A program made the translations under genes and the position numbers. From positions 1 to 58,632 of the forward strand of contig JABYQR010000290.1 of assembly GCA_022592445.1 (NCBI GenBank): a stretch of DNA of 58,632 nucleotides, read 5' to 3'. Shown here one piece after another: positions 23,039 to 34,536 of the stretch (its first letter is position 1; every line of letters begins with the position of its first letter). Under the pieces are notes generated by a model. The model saw only the letters and a program-made list of their open reading frames with translations. It made no database searches and was not told the origin of the DNA. This DNA comes from Cytidiella melzeri (Eukaryota; Basidiomycota; Agaricomycetes; Polyporales; Irpicaceae).

Positions 23039-23356
23039 GTACATTATGTGTCTAGTTCTTGTTCTCACGTCATGTATATATATGTATGTACAGCATGCAT
23101 GCGCATATAGATCTGATTGTCATACGCGTGATATTGAGAATCCCGAGCGGAATGCATATGGAAGCGCGAGAACCGCAATATTAATATTAATATATATGGC
23201 GGCCACCTATTGTTCCGCTTGAAGAATACATGACTTATAGGCCATTAATATCCGGTCTTTATTTTCACATAATCTTTATATATTCTCGTGCATATTTGAT
23301 GAATATGCGAAGAATATGCAGCCTATTCAGCGCCTATTTCTCAATAATAGGAGAGG

Positions 23357-23369
23357 CTGATGTGCGGTG
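23357..23369 (-). repeat. Right terminal inverted repeat of the gene-capturing element
   Basis: The sequence CTGATGTGCGGTG is the exact reverse complement of the left terminus. It is followed by GAA at 23370-23372, where copia-2 pol resumes. Confidence 0.9.
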
Positions 23370-23372
23370 GAA

Positions 23373-24303
23373 AGACGTATGACTGCATATGAAATGTCTG
23401 GTCTAGTACCAATCATAACATATATAAGCGTGCCAACCAACACTTGATACTGTCTCAGTAAACCAAAACCTGCTTTGTAGTCAGAATCTGCCTTCTGTAG
23501 TACAGCACCTGAAGGTAATGGTGCCCGAGCAGGATTAGCATTTGCCATATTGAATTGTTTCAAAGCCTCTTGAATATACGACTCTTGGTCAAGTAGAATT
23601 GTTTTAGCTTTACAATCTCTCTGCAAACGCATGCCTAGAATAAGCTTAGCTTCTCCTAAGTCACACATCTGATAGCGGTCCATGAGATTTTTCTTAAGTG
23701 CAGACATAGCAAGTTTACTATTTCCTATTGGAAATATATCGTCAACATATAGATTGAGAATTAAATCCCCCCCTTGTTGCCGATACACGTACACACCAGC
23801 ATCTGAATGAATTTGGTCAAAGCCTAATTCTATCAGAGTGTTATGAATTTTGATATTCCATGTCTGTGAAGCTTGTTTAAGTCCATAAATGGCTTTCTTA
23901 AGCAAACAACATGGTTCTCCATTCCCTTCTCCACAAAAACCTTCTGGTGTTCCATATAGATTTCTTTGTCCATTTCTCCGTAAAGGAAAGCTGTTTTCAC
24001 ATCCAATACCTTGATTTCCCAATCTTCGAGTGCAGCTATAGCTAATAGCATGCATATGGATTCAAAACATGCAACTGGTGAGAAAGTTTCTTGATAATCA
24101 ATTCCTTCAACTTGGGTGAATCCTTTTGCAACAAGACGCGCTTTATATCGACCATCAGACTTTATGGTGAAGACCCATTTGCATTTCACAATTTTGTGTG
24201 ATGTGTCTGGTTGTTGTACAAGTGTCCAAGTTTTGTTCTTCATTTGAGAATCAATTTTGTCTTGTGCAGCAGCAAACCATTGATCCCGATCATCTCTTTT
24301 CAT
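23373..24303 (-). pseudogene. Copia-2 pol, reverse transcriptase segment
   Basis: Minus-strand frames read NKTWTLVQQPDTSHKIVKCKWVF, YKARLVAKGFTQVEGIDYQETFSPVA, VLDVKTAFLYGEMD, KAIYGLKQASQTWN, LILNLYVDDIF with the catalytic YVDD, LILGMRLQ and LVGTLIYVMIGTRPDISYAVIRLS. A frame change falls near 23930. The segment ends at the TIR insertion, and its continuation is at 20770-21361. Confidence 0.85.
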
Positions 24304-24318
24304 TGCCTGCTTCCAGGT

Positions 24319-26074
24319 CTATGGATATGCATTGATTAAATAAGCAGTGATTGAATTAAGAGTCTTGTCATCAATTTCTGCAGAATTATCATTATCAGTT
24401 AAGCCTTTTGATAGAGTTTGATGTTCTGGACCCGGTTCAACGGAAGGTGATCTTGAGGGTTGATGTGATGACGTTCTTAAGTGCAAAGGTATCTGTAATC
24501 TGGATGGCCCTGCAACTGGAGATCTCGTGCGTGTTCTCGATTTCCATTCAGCTCTCAAACAAAGCCCATCTTGTTCTTCTTTCTTGTCCTTAGCCACTTG
24601 CTTTTCTAAAGCTTTCTGTATATCCACCGGCCGCATGGAAAGCTTATGATTTTTTCCAGCAGTTGAACGTTTGTTCTGGTTGATAGGTGGTGGCAAGGGT
24701 GGTTTAGGCTTAGATCCTCGTTTGATTTGTGGTTGTAGTTCTTTGTCAAGTACCGGAGTGAAGGGATTTGCTGCTGTTGTCAAGAAGGATGAGTAGGTGC
24801 TTGGTGCTCTTGATGATCATCATCCCCATCATCAGAATCTGGGTGACCTTGTTCATCATTCTCTTCAAAAGGTGAAAAAATATTGTGTGGAGGGACAGTG
24901 TTATTATCACTGTTATCGCCAACTAAAGGTTGTTTGGAAGGAGTAATATCTTTACGATATGGGAAATGAGTCTCGTCAAATACTGCATTGCGAGCAATGA
25001 CGATTCGCTGTTTATCCCAGAACCAGTAAGCCTTTACACCTGGTTCATATCCAACAAATATCATAGAAGTTGCTTTTGGTGACAATGTGTTCTGATGACT
25101 CTTGATCGGTACATGGACGTATGCACAACATCCAAATACACAAAGTATTGAGATATCTGGTTTTATACCCAGAAAACTCTCTATAGGTGTCTGCCAGTTT
25201 AATCATACATTAGGTAGACGGTTAGTTAAATATACTGCTGCTTCGCAAGTAAGCTTCCAGAAACCATTTGATAACTAGCTTGCTGACACAATGCTTCGGC
25301 TTTATATTTTATGGTCTGTTGCCATTGCTCAGCTCTACCATTTTGTTGTGGAGTATACAGTACAGACATTTGTAGTTCTATTCCGTGTTCCTTCAGATAA
25401 TCCTTGAACTCATTATTAATGAACTTTGTTCCGCCATCACATCTGAACTTCTTCATCTTCTTTCCTGTTTGGTTTTTGGCCCATGACTTGTATTCTTTGA
25501 ATCTTGTGAACACTTCATCTTTGTGCTTGAGATAATAGAGCATCACATGACTAGAAGCATCATCAAGACAAGTCATACCGTATTTGTAACCATCAATAGA
25601 AGTTGTAGAAATGAGATTGGAATGAGTTAATTCAAGGACTTCTGCAGCTCTCAACATAGATGGTGGAAATGGTTGTCTCTTTCCTTTTCCAACTTGACAT
25701 CCGTGACAAGGAGAAATGGTTGATGGAATAGGAATCTTTTCTTTTAATCCCTTTGTTCCTTTGTGAAGATTTTTGACAATCTTATTCCCTGGGTGTCCTA
25801 GTTGATTGTGCCACAACGTATAATCATTACGACTAACTTTATTAATCGAGTCTATCTTCCTGACTAGACGTCCTTTAATCCACCAAAGTCCGGCATGATC
25901 AGGTTGACCATTTATAATCTCTTTTCCTTCATTATAAATTGTCCATCCTTTCGATGTAACACTGCTGGTGCATCCTAGTTGCAGTGCTTTAGAAGGAGAA
26001 AAGAATCTTGTAGTTGCATCTGGTATATAGAGGACATTGTTCAAGGTTGTGTGATGTATTTTATCTTTCACAAG
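24319..26074 (-). pseudogene. Copia-2 pol, integrase and linker segments
   Basis: Minus-strand frames contain the integrase zinc-binding block (LWHNQLGHPGNKI...PCHGCQVGKGKRQPF). They also show catalytic-core landmarks GMTCLDDASSH, FRCDGGTKFINNEF and LYTPQQNGRAEQWQQ, and the distal block AYWFWDKQRIV. A Ser/Pro-rich linker precedes the reverse transcriptase. Frames are broken near 25090-25220, 24783 and 24310. The SDRGTEF motif of active copies reads CDGGTKF here, so the second catalytic region is altered. Confidence 0.8.
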
Positions 26075-26079
26075 AATTG

Positions 26080-26787
26080 TGACATGGATAGTCCAACAGA
26101 GACTGGATTTTTCCAACATTGTCACAAGTTTACAGCCTTAGGCACCTATCTGGAGCGCTTATTTTCCGGCTAGGAGTGTTACCGGACCTAACCCTAATCC
26201 GGGTCATGTGACATCCTGCCTTATTTGTTAATAGTCCAGACCCAAACTCTAGACTCAATCTGGAGCGGTTCCAGATCACTCTAGGCTATTGTTCCATTGT
26301 TCCCCTTCCATTGTCAGGGATTCCCCCAGTTCTTATTGTCCTATTGTCTTCCGTCTATTGTTTTCTGTCTATTGTTAGGGATTCCCCAGGGATTCCCCCA
26401 GTTTCTATTGTTCTATTGTTCCTGTTCTATTGTTCTATTGTCTATTGTTCTAGTTCTATTGTTCTACGTACCCTGGTCCCTGATCATTACCCTGGTCTCT
26501 GATTGTTCTATTGTTACTCCAGCCCCACAGTTACTCCAGTCTCTAGTGTGGCAACTTGTGCACAGACCACCCAGCCACAGTATATATAGTAGACCTTACC
26601 CTCCCTAGCTCTGCATCTTGACCTCTCTGTCATTTGCACTGCTAGTATCCGGCCTCTGTGCCTGCTTGCCTGCTTATCATTGACTTTGACCTCGTTGTCG
26701 TCGTTAGAGATCCCTTTCCATTTCCACACCACATCTACTCCACCCTTGTTTAGGGTTTATCAGTCTATCAGCAGTCGCTCTGCAACA
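26080..26787 (+). mobile_element. Solo LTR inserted in copia-2
   Basis: This 708-bp insert starts TGACATGGATAG and ends CTCTGCAACA, with a 5-bp duplication AATTG at 26075-26079 and 26788-26792. Removing it joins the copia-2 codons for TVVLDT to ILVKDKIHHTTLNNVL, which matches copia-1 in length. A TATATATAG element at about 26580 and the TG...CA ends fit an LTR in plus orientation. The centre (26330-26470) is a run of TCTATTGTT-like repeats. The parent family, perhaps Gypsy, is not in the window. Confidence 0.8.
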
Positions 26788-26792
26788 AATTG

Positions 26793-27060
26793 TGTCGAGT
26801 ACAACCGTTTGTTTTCCCAATATCTTGACAGTCATATCTTTACCTGCTACAGAGCATGTCCCTGCTACTGTTGCGGGTTGATACGAGATAAAATCGTCAA
26901 TATCATTGGTGATGTGACTAGTAGCACCACTGTCAATGAGCCATTCAATGCTTTCAGTCTCACATGTGGAATAAAGAGAAACATTGATGATTTCATTATC
27001 ATGCTCGAAGACAGGTTTGGTATCTACTTGAAGATTGTTTACAGAGACTTCTTGCATTGT
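26793..27060 (-). pseudogene. Copia-2 protease segment
   Basis: The minus-strand frame reads QEVSVNN, CETESIEWLIDSGATSHITND, TCSVAGKDMTVKILGKQTVVLD. The DSGA triad of the retroelement aspartic protease is intact here. It is out of frame with gag, so a frameshift separates the two. Confidence 0.8.
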
Positions 27061-27923
27061 CCTCCTTTCTTTCCTTTATTTTCCTTGTTACCCTGCTTGT
27101 TGTTGGTAGAAGATCCTTGCTGATTGTTTCCATTACCACAAGACTTGTTCTGGTTAGGTTTCCCTTTATCCCAGTGCTGACTCGTAGTATGGTTAGAAAG
27201 CCCACACTTCTTGCATTTTTCCTTCGGTAAACGCGTGGTCTGTGTAATCTGATTCGCATTTTCACTGTTTGAACCCTTTTGACATAACTCTTCCGCAAGT
27301 ATCTTGGGGATGAGCATATCAAACTTGATTTCTTTGGGTTTTGCAACAGTTCCAATGTATGCAGAAATGGCAGTTGCATATGACATCGGTAAAGCCCACA
27401 AAAGAATATGAATTTTAAACTGATCATCAAGGTCCAATCCAGCAACTTTGGTATCTCCAATCTTAGTACAGAAGCCTTGAATTCGTACGTTCATATCCTT
27501 AGACTCATCAAAAGTTGAGCTAAGTAGGTTTCTGAACACAACAGAGCTTGCTAAGACTGATGTCTTCTCAAAGTCTGTTTTCAATTTCTTCTACACCTCG
27601 GAGGCCAATTCCTCTCCTTCAAGATAGGATTGCAAAGTAATGTCAAGGTAAATATTAAAATAAGCTAAAGCGCATTGGTTCCAAATTTCCCAATCCTTAA
27701 GTTCCTTCTTTTTGTCAGAAGTGTCAGGAGGTGCAGTAGTTGTACCAGAACCTGAACTGGTTGCAACTGATGCGGGTAAGGTGGATTTTGTTTCGGTTCC
27801 ATTCACGATTAACCAAGTGTTTGAATATCTGAACAAGCCAATCATAGCGGTGGACCATTTCTTGAAGTTTGAACCGTCAAAGACAATCATTTGACTACCG
27901 CTAATCTTTTCTGGTTCAGCCAT
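27061..27923 (-). pseudogene. Copia-2 gag
   Basis: ATG at 27923 (MAEPEKISGSQ) opens a gag of the Copia type (FDGSNFKKWSTAMIGLF, IHILLWALPMSYATAISAYI). It ends with a zinc-knuckle-like CKKCGLSNHTTSQHW and a Lys/Asn/Gln-rich tail. One TAG at about 27587 interrupts the frame at a position expected to be Trp. The knuckle has His where the final Cys is usual, as in copia-1. Confidence 0.8.
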
Positions 27924-28130
27924 TATAACCAAAAGCAATCAAGGATCAAGTTGTAGTACAGACTCTGGGCCACTCAAAGACTACAGCAGACACAAAGTGC
28001 AACAACTGCAACTGCACTGTGATGGGATGTGACTGCTTACGTCAAGTTCCTCTTCTGGGGCGATAGATGCCTGTGCTGCGAGCAGCGAGTGGCGGTGCTG
28101 CACCAACAGTGAACAACCCTAATGAGAGTT

Positions 28131-29250
28131 ATGACCTGTAATAGCATTACTTATGAAGGTGAATAATCCAAACACATTAGTAACAAAAGTTGTAAAATGC
28201 AGCAAAATCACTTTTGAAAGTGAGTAATGCAAGCTCATTAGTAACAAAGGTTGTTACCAATAACAAATTACCTGTCAAACTAAGTATTCTGGCCAAGTTA
28301 ATTATGAAAGTAGTTACCTGTCACAACAGTACTTATGAAAGTAAGAGATTTGAACACATTGGTAACAAAAGCCATTAGTGGTAACAAAGACGCTTATGAA
28401 AGTGGTTAATGCAGCCACATTAGTCACAAAAGTTGTTACCACTCACAACATTACCTATCAAATTGAAAGTTGCTGGTGAAGGTTGTTACCAGTAACATCA
28501 AAGTGAGTAGTGCAGGCACATCAATAACAAAAGCGGGGTGGGTATTTGGGCAGATTAGCAACAAAATTAGTTATCAAATTATTGTGAGCAAGTTACTAGT
28601 GCAAGTGGTTACTGGTAACTTTGCTCATCAAAGTTGGTATTTCAAACACATTAATAGACAAAAGCTGCTACCAATCACAATATTACTTCACAAATCAAGT
28701 ATTCTGAGCAAATTACTAACAAAAGCTGTTACTAGTAACATTAAAGTGAGTAATGCAGGCACATTAGTAATGAAAGCTGTCAACAATAACAAAATTACTT
28801 ATTGAATTGGGTAATTTCCAACACATTTGTAGCAAAATTACTTTTGTGAGTGTGTGATTTGGGCACATTTTCAACAAAGTATCTAATGAACAACAAAGTC
28901 ACTTATGAAAGTGGGTAATCCAAACACATCAGTCATTGTTACCAATAACACAATGACTATTCAAAGTAAGTATTCTGGGCAAGTTGCTGATGACAGTGGT
29001 TACCAACAACACAATTCCTTTTCAAAGTGGCTGATCCCAACACATTAGTGACAAAATTGCTTATCAAGGTGGGTAATGTGGGCACATCAGTGACAAAAGT
29101 TTTACCAATCCAAAAACATTAGTAGTAGAAGCTGTTACTAGTAACAAAGTTAGTCATCAAAGTGTACCAGTAACATGATTACTCATAAAGGTTGGTAATC
29201 CAAACACATTAGTAACAAAAGTTGTTGCCAATAACAAAATTACTCATTAA
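28131..29250. repeat. Degenerate AT-rich tandem repeat
   Basis: About fifteen variants of ACATTAGTAACAAAAGTTGT, ACTTATGAAAGTGGGTAAT and TTACCAATAACAAAATTAC alternate through this 1.1-kb stretch. The spacing is irregular at roughly 65-75 bp. It has no coding content. It sits where the 5' LTR of copia-2 would be expected, so it may be an unrelated satellite that replaced that end, or a highly decayed element. Confidence 0.65.
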
Positions 29251-29525
29251 AGTAAGTATGACTGTAATATTTCTACATGAGATTATATCAGTGCCATATG
29301 CTAGATCTACTCTATGCCACTTTACACAGAATAGCTGGAAGAATAAATCAAGTGTAACCACCCATGTGAATCACAAGCTATTTCCAGCTGATGATTGCCT
29401 TAAAGCACAACACATCAACAAAACAGTGTACCTGTTGTCATAGCAGTAATGACCTTTTATTCGAATTTTGACATACTATGCAGGCTAGTAGATATGTATT
29501 TAACTTGCATAGAATCAATTACCAT
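29251..29525. other. Short spacer left of copia-1
   Basis: No gene is seen. Under the inversion model this sequence originally lay to the right of the solo LTR now at 15343, following its ATGGT duplication. Confidence 0.4.
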
Positions 29526-30048
29526 TGTTTGAAAGTTACGAGTGTAGGGGATGACTAGGAGAGTCAACTAACTCTAGGAGTAAGTGTCTTATTATTTCTC
29601 TGCTCTCTAGGAGCAGTATATATACATGTCTGTAACTAGATTACTAATGCTACAGTAATGTCATATGAGTAAGGATTGGTAAGGATTGGTAATCCTATGA
29701 GTAATGATTGGTAATGCACAGTCCTGCTTGCTAATACTACTGAATAGAGAATGTAAGCGATGACTGAGCATCCTACATAACTCAATGGTGCTGACTGAGC
29801 CTTTGGTAAGCTCAATACATTTGGTATATGAAATATGAGTCATGCAGAAGCCTCATGGTACTTCTGCTATTCAGTCATGGAAACTACTGGAACACGATGC
29901 CATATGGTGCAAGTATTGCATCGTGTGTGACCATAAGGATGGTGGAATCACATGCTATGTACTATCTGATCTTATCTATCTACATATCTAATCTACATTG
30001 TCCATAGATCTGATGTCCGGTAATCAGCGATACAATCTCGCTTTGACA
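29526..30048 (-). mobile_element. 3' LTR of copia-1 (LTR2)
   Basis: It is 523 bp, TGTCAAAGCG...TTCAAACA on the minus strand, and its left flank is ACCAT (ATGGT in element orientation). It differs from LTR3 and the solo LTR at several sites, for example TTATTATTTCTCTG at about 29588 where the other two have TTCTTATTTCTTTG. Confidence 0.92.
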
Positions 30049-30060
30049 CTCCCACTTGAT
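30049..30060 (-). other. Copia-1 polypurine tract
   Basis: On the minus strand AAGTGGGAG directly precedes the TGTCAAAG start of the 3' LTR. It would prime plus-strand DNA synthesis. Copia-2 has the same tract at 20751-20759. Confidence 0.75.
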
Positions 30061-30105
30061 GCCAACATCATTTTGCTTTGAACTACTTTGAATGACAGCA
30101 TCTCG

Positions 30106-33100
30106 TTAGGGTGCAGTGAAGTTCACTAGTCCAAGACTCCCACTGAATTTAGACTGTTTCTGAAATGCCAATGACTTGGTCATAATATCAGCAACTTGGT
30201 CTTCAGTTGGGATGGCATACAGTTCTGCCTTTTTGTCTTCATTTATGAACTCGCGAACATAGTGGTAACGAATGTCAATGTGCTTTGAACGAGCTTCAAT
30301 CTTTGGATTCTTTGTGAAGAAGATGGCACCGTGGTTGTCGCAATAGATCGTAGTGGGACCTCTTGGTGACATATCCAATTCCGTAAGCATAGTACGTATC
30401 CAAGCACACTGCCTCACTGTGTCGCATAATGCCATGTACTCTGCTTCCATTGAAGAGAGTGCTACGGTCTTCTGTTTCCTCGAGACCCATGACACTGCGC
30501 CTTTGGCCAGAAGGAATGCATAGCCAGTAGTGGAGTGTCTATTGTCTTTGTTCTCAGCCCAGTCTGCGTCTGAGTACCCAACTAGTCCAGATTGGCTGCG
30601 TCCATCATACTTGATAGCATATGACTGAGTACCAAGTAGATAACGGAGTATGTACTTTGCAGCATTCATATGGATCTGAGTGGGATTTGACATATACTGA
30701 GAAAGACGTATGACAGCATATGAAATGTCGGGACGAGTACCAATCATAACATATATGAGTGTACCAATCAAGGCTTGATACAAACTCCTAAGCTCATGTT
30801 CCGCTGTTTAGTCGGAATCTGCTTTACGAAGTTCTAGTCCAGATGGTAAAGGTGTACGGGCAGGATTAGCATTGATCATTTGAAAACGTTTAAGAGCATC
30901 TTCAATGTACGACCCTTGAGAAAGGTAGAGTGTACGCTCTTTACGATTTCTATGCACTTGCATGCCTAGGATTAGCTTTGCTTCTCCTAAGTCACGCATC
31001 TCATATTGATTCATGAGATTTGTTTTGAGTGCTTTGATCCCAGCTTTATCGTTGCCAATAGGAAATATATCATCAACATAGAGGATAAGCATCAAAGTCC
31101 CCCCTTGTTGGTGATATATGTATACACCAGCATCAGACTCAATACGTTCAAAGCCTAAAGCTACAAGCGTATTGTGTATTTTGATATTCCAAGTTCGTGA
31201 AGCTTGTTTAAGTCCATAAATGGCTTTCTTAAGCAAACAAACATGGTTCTCTTTTCCCTTCTCTACGAAACCTTCTGGTTGTTCCATATAGATTTCCTCA
31301 TCCAGTTCGCCGTACAGGAATGCTGTTTTTACGTCCAGTGCCTCGATTTCCCAATTCTCGAGTGCAGCTATAGCTAATAGCGTGCGGATGGACTCAAAAC
31401 GTGCGACTGGTGAGAAGGTTTCTTGATAATCAATTCCTTCAACTTGCGTGAAGCCTTTTGCTACAAGACGTGCTTTGTAACGACCGTCAGATTTGACTGC
31501 AAAGACCCATTTGCATTTGACTATTTTTCATGAAGGGTCTGGTCGTTTAACAAGCTTCCAAGTGCCATTCTTCATTTGAGAGGCAATTTCGTCTTGTGCA
31601 GCAGCGTACCATAAATCTCTATTGTCACTTTTCATCGCTTGTTTCCAAGTCTGAGGAAATTCGTTCATTGCGAACGCCGTGACATATGACGACAATATAT
31701 GTTCTAGAGATTCAGATTGACCCTCCGATTGACTTGGTAGATCAGATGGGAGATCAATGTTCGATTCCTCCGGTGTCGAAGGTAATCTAGAAGATCCAGG
31801 TACTGGATTAGACGCTGTACGTCTTACTGGTCCAGGTACTGCTGGCTTCGTTGATTCTCTCCATTTAGCCGTTTGCTCCTTTTGTCGCTTTTCAACACCC
31901 TTATCGCGAGCAACTGCCTGTTCATTACGCTTCACTTCGTCAACTGGATTAAAGCCAAGCGAAGGATTCTTTCCAGCAGTTGATCTCTTTGGTCGAGACA
32001 GTGGTTGCTGCTGTACTGGTTGACGTGCGTTTGAACGTGAAGGCTGAGGCAGTGCTTGCTGCGGTCTACTGACTGGTGTGCCGCGGGTATTACGACTGGG
32101 TGCTCTCGGCTGAGGTACAGGCGGCTGAGGAGGATTCTGCGGTTCTTGTTGTCTTTGATGATTATCATCTCTATCATCAAGCTCATTGTGACCAGCATCA
32201 TCGTCCTCATCAACAAAAGGTAAATCGATATCATGTAGAGCTTGTGGATTATCATCGGATTGGGGTTGTTTGGAAAGAGAAGTATCAAGATCGGTACGGT
32301 ATGGGAAAGTATTCTCGTCAAACTTTACGTCGGTCGCTAAGACTATCCGTTGTTTATCCCAGAACTGGTAACCCTTAAGACCAGGTTCATATCCAACGAA
32401 TATCATAGGAGCTGCCTTGGCAGACAGCTTGTTCTGACGACGTTCCTTGTGTATAAAGACGTATGCGCGACATCCAAATACACGAAGGCGAGAAATATCA
32501 GGTTTTTCACCCAAAAATTTCTCAATAGGTGTGAGCCAATTAAGACGCTGACTTGGTAGGCGGTTATAAACGTATACGGCAGCCTTGCATGACAACTTCC
32601 AAAAGCCGTTAGAAAGACCAGCGTGGTGACGCATGGCTTCTGCTTTATAAACAATTGCCTGCTGCCATCGTTCCGCTCTACCATTCTGCTGATGTGAATA
32701 AGGTGTGGATGTCTGACGTTCTATACCATACTGATGTAGGTATTTAGTGAACTCATCATTCAAGAACTCTGTACCCCTATCACTGTGAAACTTCTTCATC
32801 TTTTGACCAGTCTGGTTTTCTGCCCATGTTTTCCATCTCTTAAACTCGGATAATGCTTGGTTTTTATGCTTGAGGTAACATTGTTCCCCCATACCAGTAG
32901 CATCGTCTAAGAGAGTCATGGCGTACTTGTAACCATTAATCGAAAGCGAAGGAAATTCAACTAAGTCCGAGTGAACCAATTCTAGTGGCTCCTTGGCTCG
33001 TGATAAAGAGGGTGGTTTTGGAAGTTGCTTTCCTCGACCAAGTTCACATCCATGGCATGGAGCAGTAGAGGATGGAACAGAGATACGCTCAGGTAATCCC

Positions 33101-33660
33101 TTAGTCCCTTTGTGAAGATTCTCAACAATGCACTTCCACGGATGTCCTAGCCTATTATGCCACAACAGATAATTATCAGAGGTCTTTATGGCTGCTACTG
33201 TCTCTTGTCGTTTTACTATGCGCGCATTTATGTGGTACATGCCTGCGTCGTCACAGTTTCCATACAGGAAATCTTTGCCCTTGTGTTGTATAGTCCAGCC
33301 TTTCGCTGTGATTTGACTTGTATAGCCATTGGCCAAAGCCTTACAAGGTGCAAAGAATCGAGTAACTGCGTCTGGGATATAAAGAACGTTCTGAAGGGTG
33401 GCACGGCTTACTACACCATTTTTGAGCGTTGAGTCAATAATCACAGTCCCCCTTCCCAATATCTGAAGTGACATTTTCCTTCCTGCAACCGAACAGAATC
33501 CGGGTTTCACTGCAGCGGAATATTGTACAAAGTCAGAATATTGGTTAGTGATATGGCTACTCACGCCACTGTCAATAAGCCATTGGACAGTATCACGCTC
33601 GTGCGAGGAATAGAGTGAACCAGTGATCATTTCGAAAGACTCAGTCTCGAATACAGGCAT
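30106..33660 (-). pseudogene. Copia-1 pol (protease, integrase, reverse transcriptase, RNase H), two stops
   Basis: From ATG 33660 the frame reads a protease (TVQWLIDSGVSSHIT), the integrase zinc block (LWHNRLGHP...PCHGCELGRG) and the core (SDRGTEFLNDEF, YSHQQNGRAERWQQ). These are followed by an acidic/Pro/Gln-rich linker, the reverse transcriptase (YKARLVAKGFTQVEGIDYQETFSPVARFES, LMLILYVDDIF) and the RNase H (YSDADWAENKDNRHSTTGYAF, SSMEAEYMAL). Stops interrupt it after RPDPS (about 31528) and after RKADSD (about 30808); copia-2 has sense codons at both places. The protease DSGA motif reads DSGV. It lies in the same frame as gag, separated by one TAA and six codons. Enzyme motifs are otherwise complete, suggesting recent inactivation. 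Confidence 0.88.
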
Positions 33661-33678
33661 AGTTTCTACGTTAACACT

Positions 33679-34536
33679 TTAAACTCGTGCTTTTCCTTTT
33701 CCCTTCTGATCCTTTTTCCCATTCTTGTTGTCCTGTTTCTTCTTGTTCTGCTGCTGATTGTTCTGCGCTCCAGACGACTTGTTCTTCCGAGTATTGTTAT
33801 TGGACGGTTTAGTGTCCCAGTGCTCCTCGGTAGAGTGATTGGTCTTGCCACATCTGTCACATCTCTTTGAACCTTTATTGAATCGCTTGACTTGAGTTAT
33901 CCTTGAAGCAGAGGTGCCTACTTCGTTAGAAAGATGCCTAGTTTCCTCGGCTTCAATCTTAGGAATGATGTTACTCAAGGTCAAGTTCTTCAGGTCATCG
34001 ATAGTGCTGATGTATGCGGATAAAGCAAGATCATATGAAGGAGGAAGTTTTCCCAGCAACAGGAAAGCCTTCATTTTGTCGTCAAGAGTGAGACCAGCAG
34101 TAGCGACATCTTTGATCATGGTCTGGTACTTTTCGATCTGAGGACGTATTTCTTGATTTTCATCAAAGACCAGGTTGTTCAATTTCTTGAACGCAACCAT
34201 GCTCTCGAGTATGTTGGACTTTTCGTACTCTTTCTTCATGGTGTCCCAGATGTACTTTGCATCAGTGATCTTGTCGTCGTCAAGTTTGGACTTGATAATA
34301 TCGAAAGAAATCTTTGACAAGAGGTATCCAGCCGCTCGTATATTCAACGTCTTCCATTTAGCAACCACTGCTGCATCAGCAGGAGAGCCTGGTTCCGTGC
34401 TAGCTCCGGTGACAATGTCCCAACCATCAATGAACATCAGAGTGGCCTGCATAGCCATCCTCCATTCTTGATAGTTATTGCCTTTAAGAACTGGTTTGTC
34501 ATCCTTAGCTAGCTTCTGGATTTCGTCGGAACTCAT
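33679..34536 (-). CDS. Copia-1 gag
   Basis: This is a 285-codon frame starting MSSDEIQKLAKDDKPVLKG. It contains the Copia-type GNNYQEWRMAMQATLM and LLLGKLPPSYDLALSAYIS blocks, the knuckle CDRCGKTNHSTEEHW and a Lys/Asn/Gln-rich basic tail for nucleic-acid binding. It would form the virus-like particle shell. The TAA at 33679 is in frame with pol. Its ATG overlaps the TGA of an upstream open frame in an ATGA arrangement. The final Cys of the zinc knuckle is replaced by His, as in copia-2. Confidence 0.85.
   Translation of the reverse strand: MSSDEIQKLAKDDKPVLKGNNYQEWRMAMQATLMFIDGWDIVTGASTEPGSPADAAVVAKWKTLNIRAAGYLLSKISFDIIKSKLDDDKITDAKYIWDTMKKEYEKSNILESMVAFKKLNNLVFDENQEIRPQIEKYQTMIKDVATAGLTLDDKMKAFLLLGKLPPSYDLALSAYISTIDDLKNLTLSNIIPKIEAEETRHLSNEVGTSASRITQVKRFNKGSKRCDRCGKTNHSTEEHWDTKPSNNNTRKNKSSGAQNNQQQNKKKQDNKNGKKDQKGKGKARV

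Noticed and set aside
26119..26787. Solo LTR starting at TGTCACAAG (26119) rather than 26080
   Set aside because: The 26119 start gives no target duplication, whereas 26080 gives a perfect AATTG pair and restores colinearity with copia-1.
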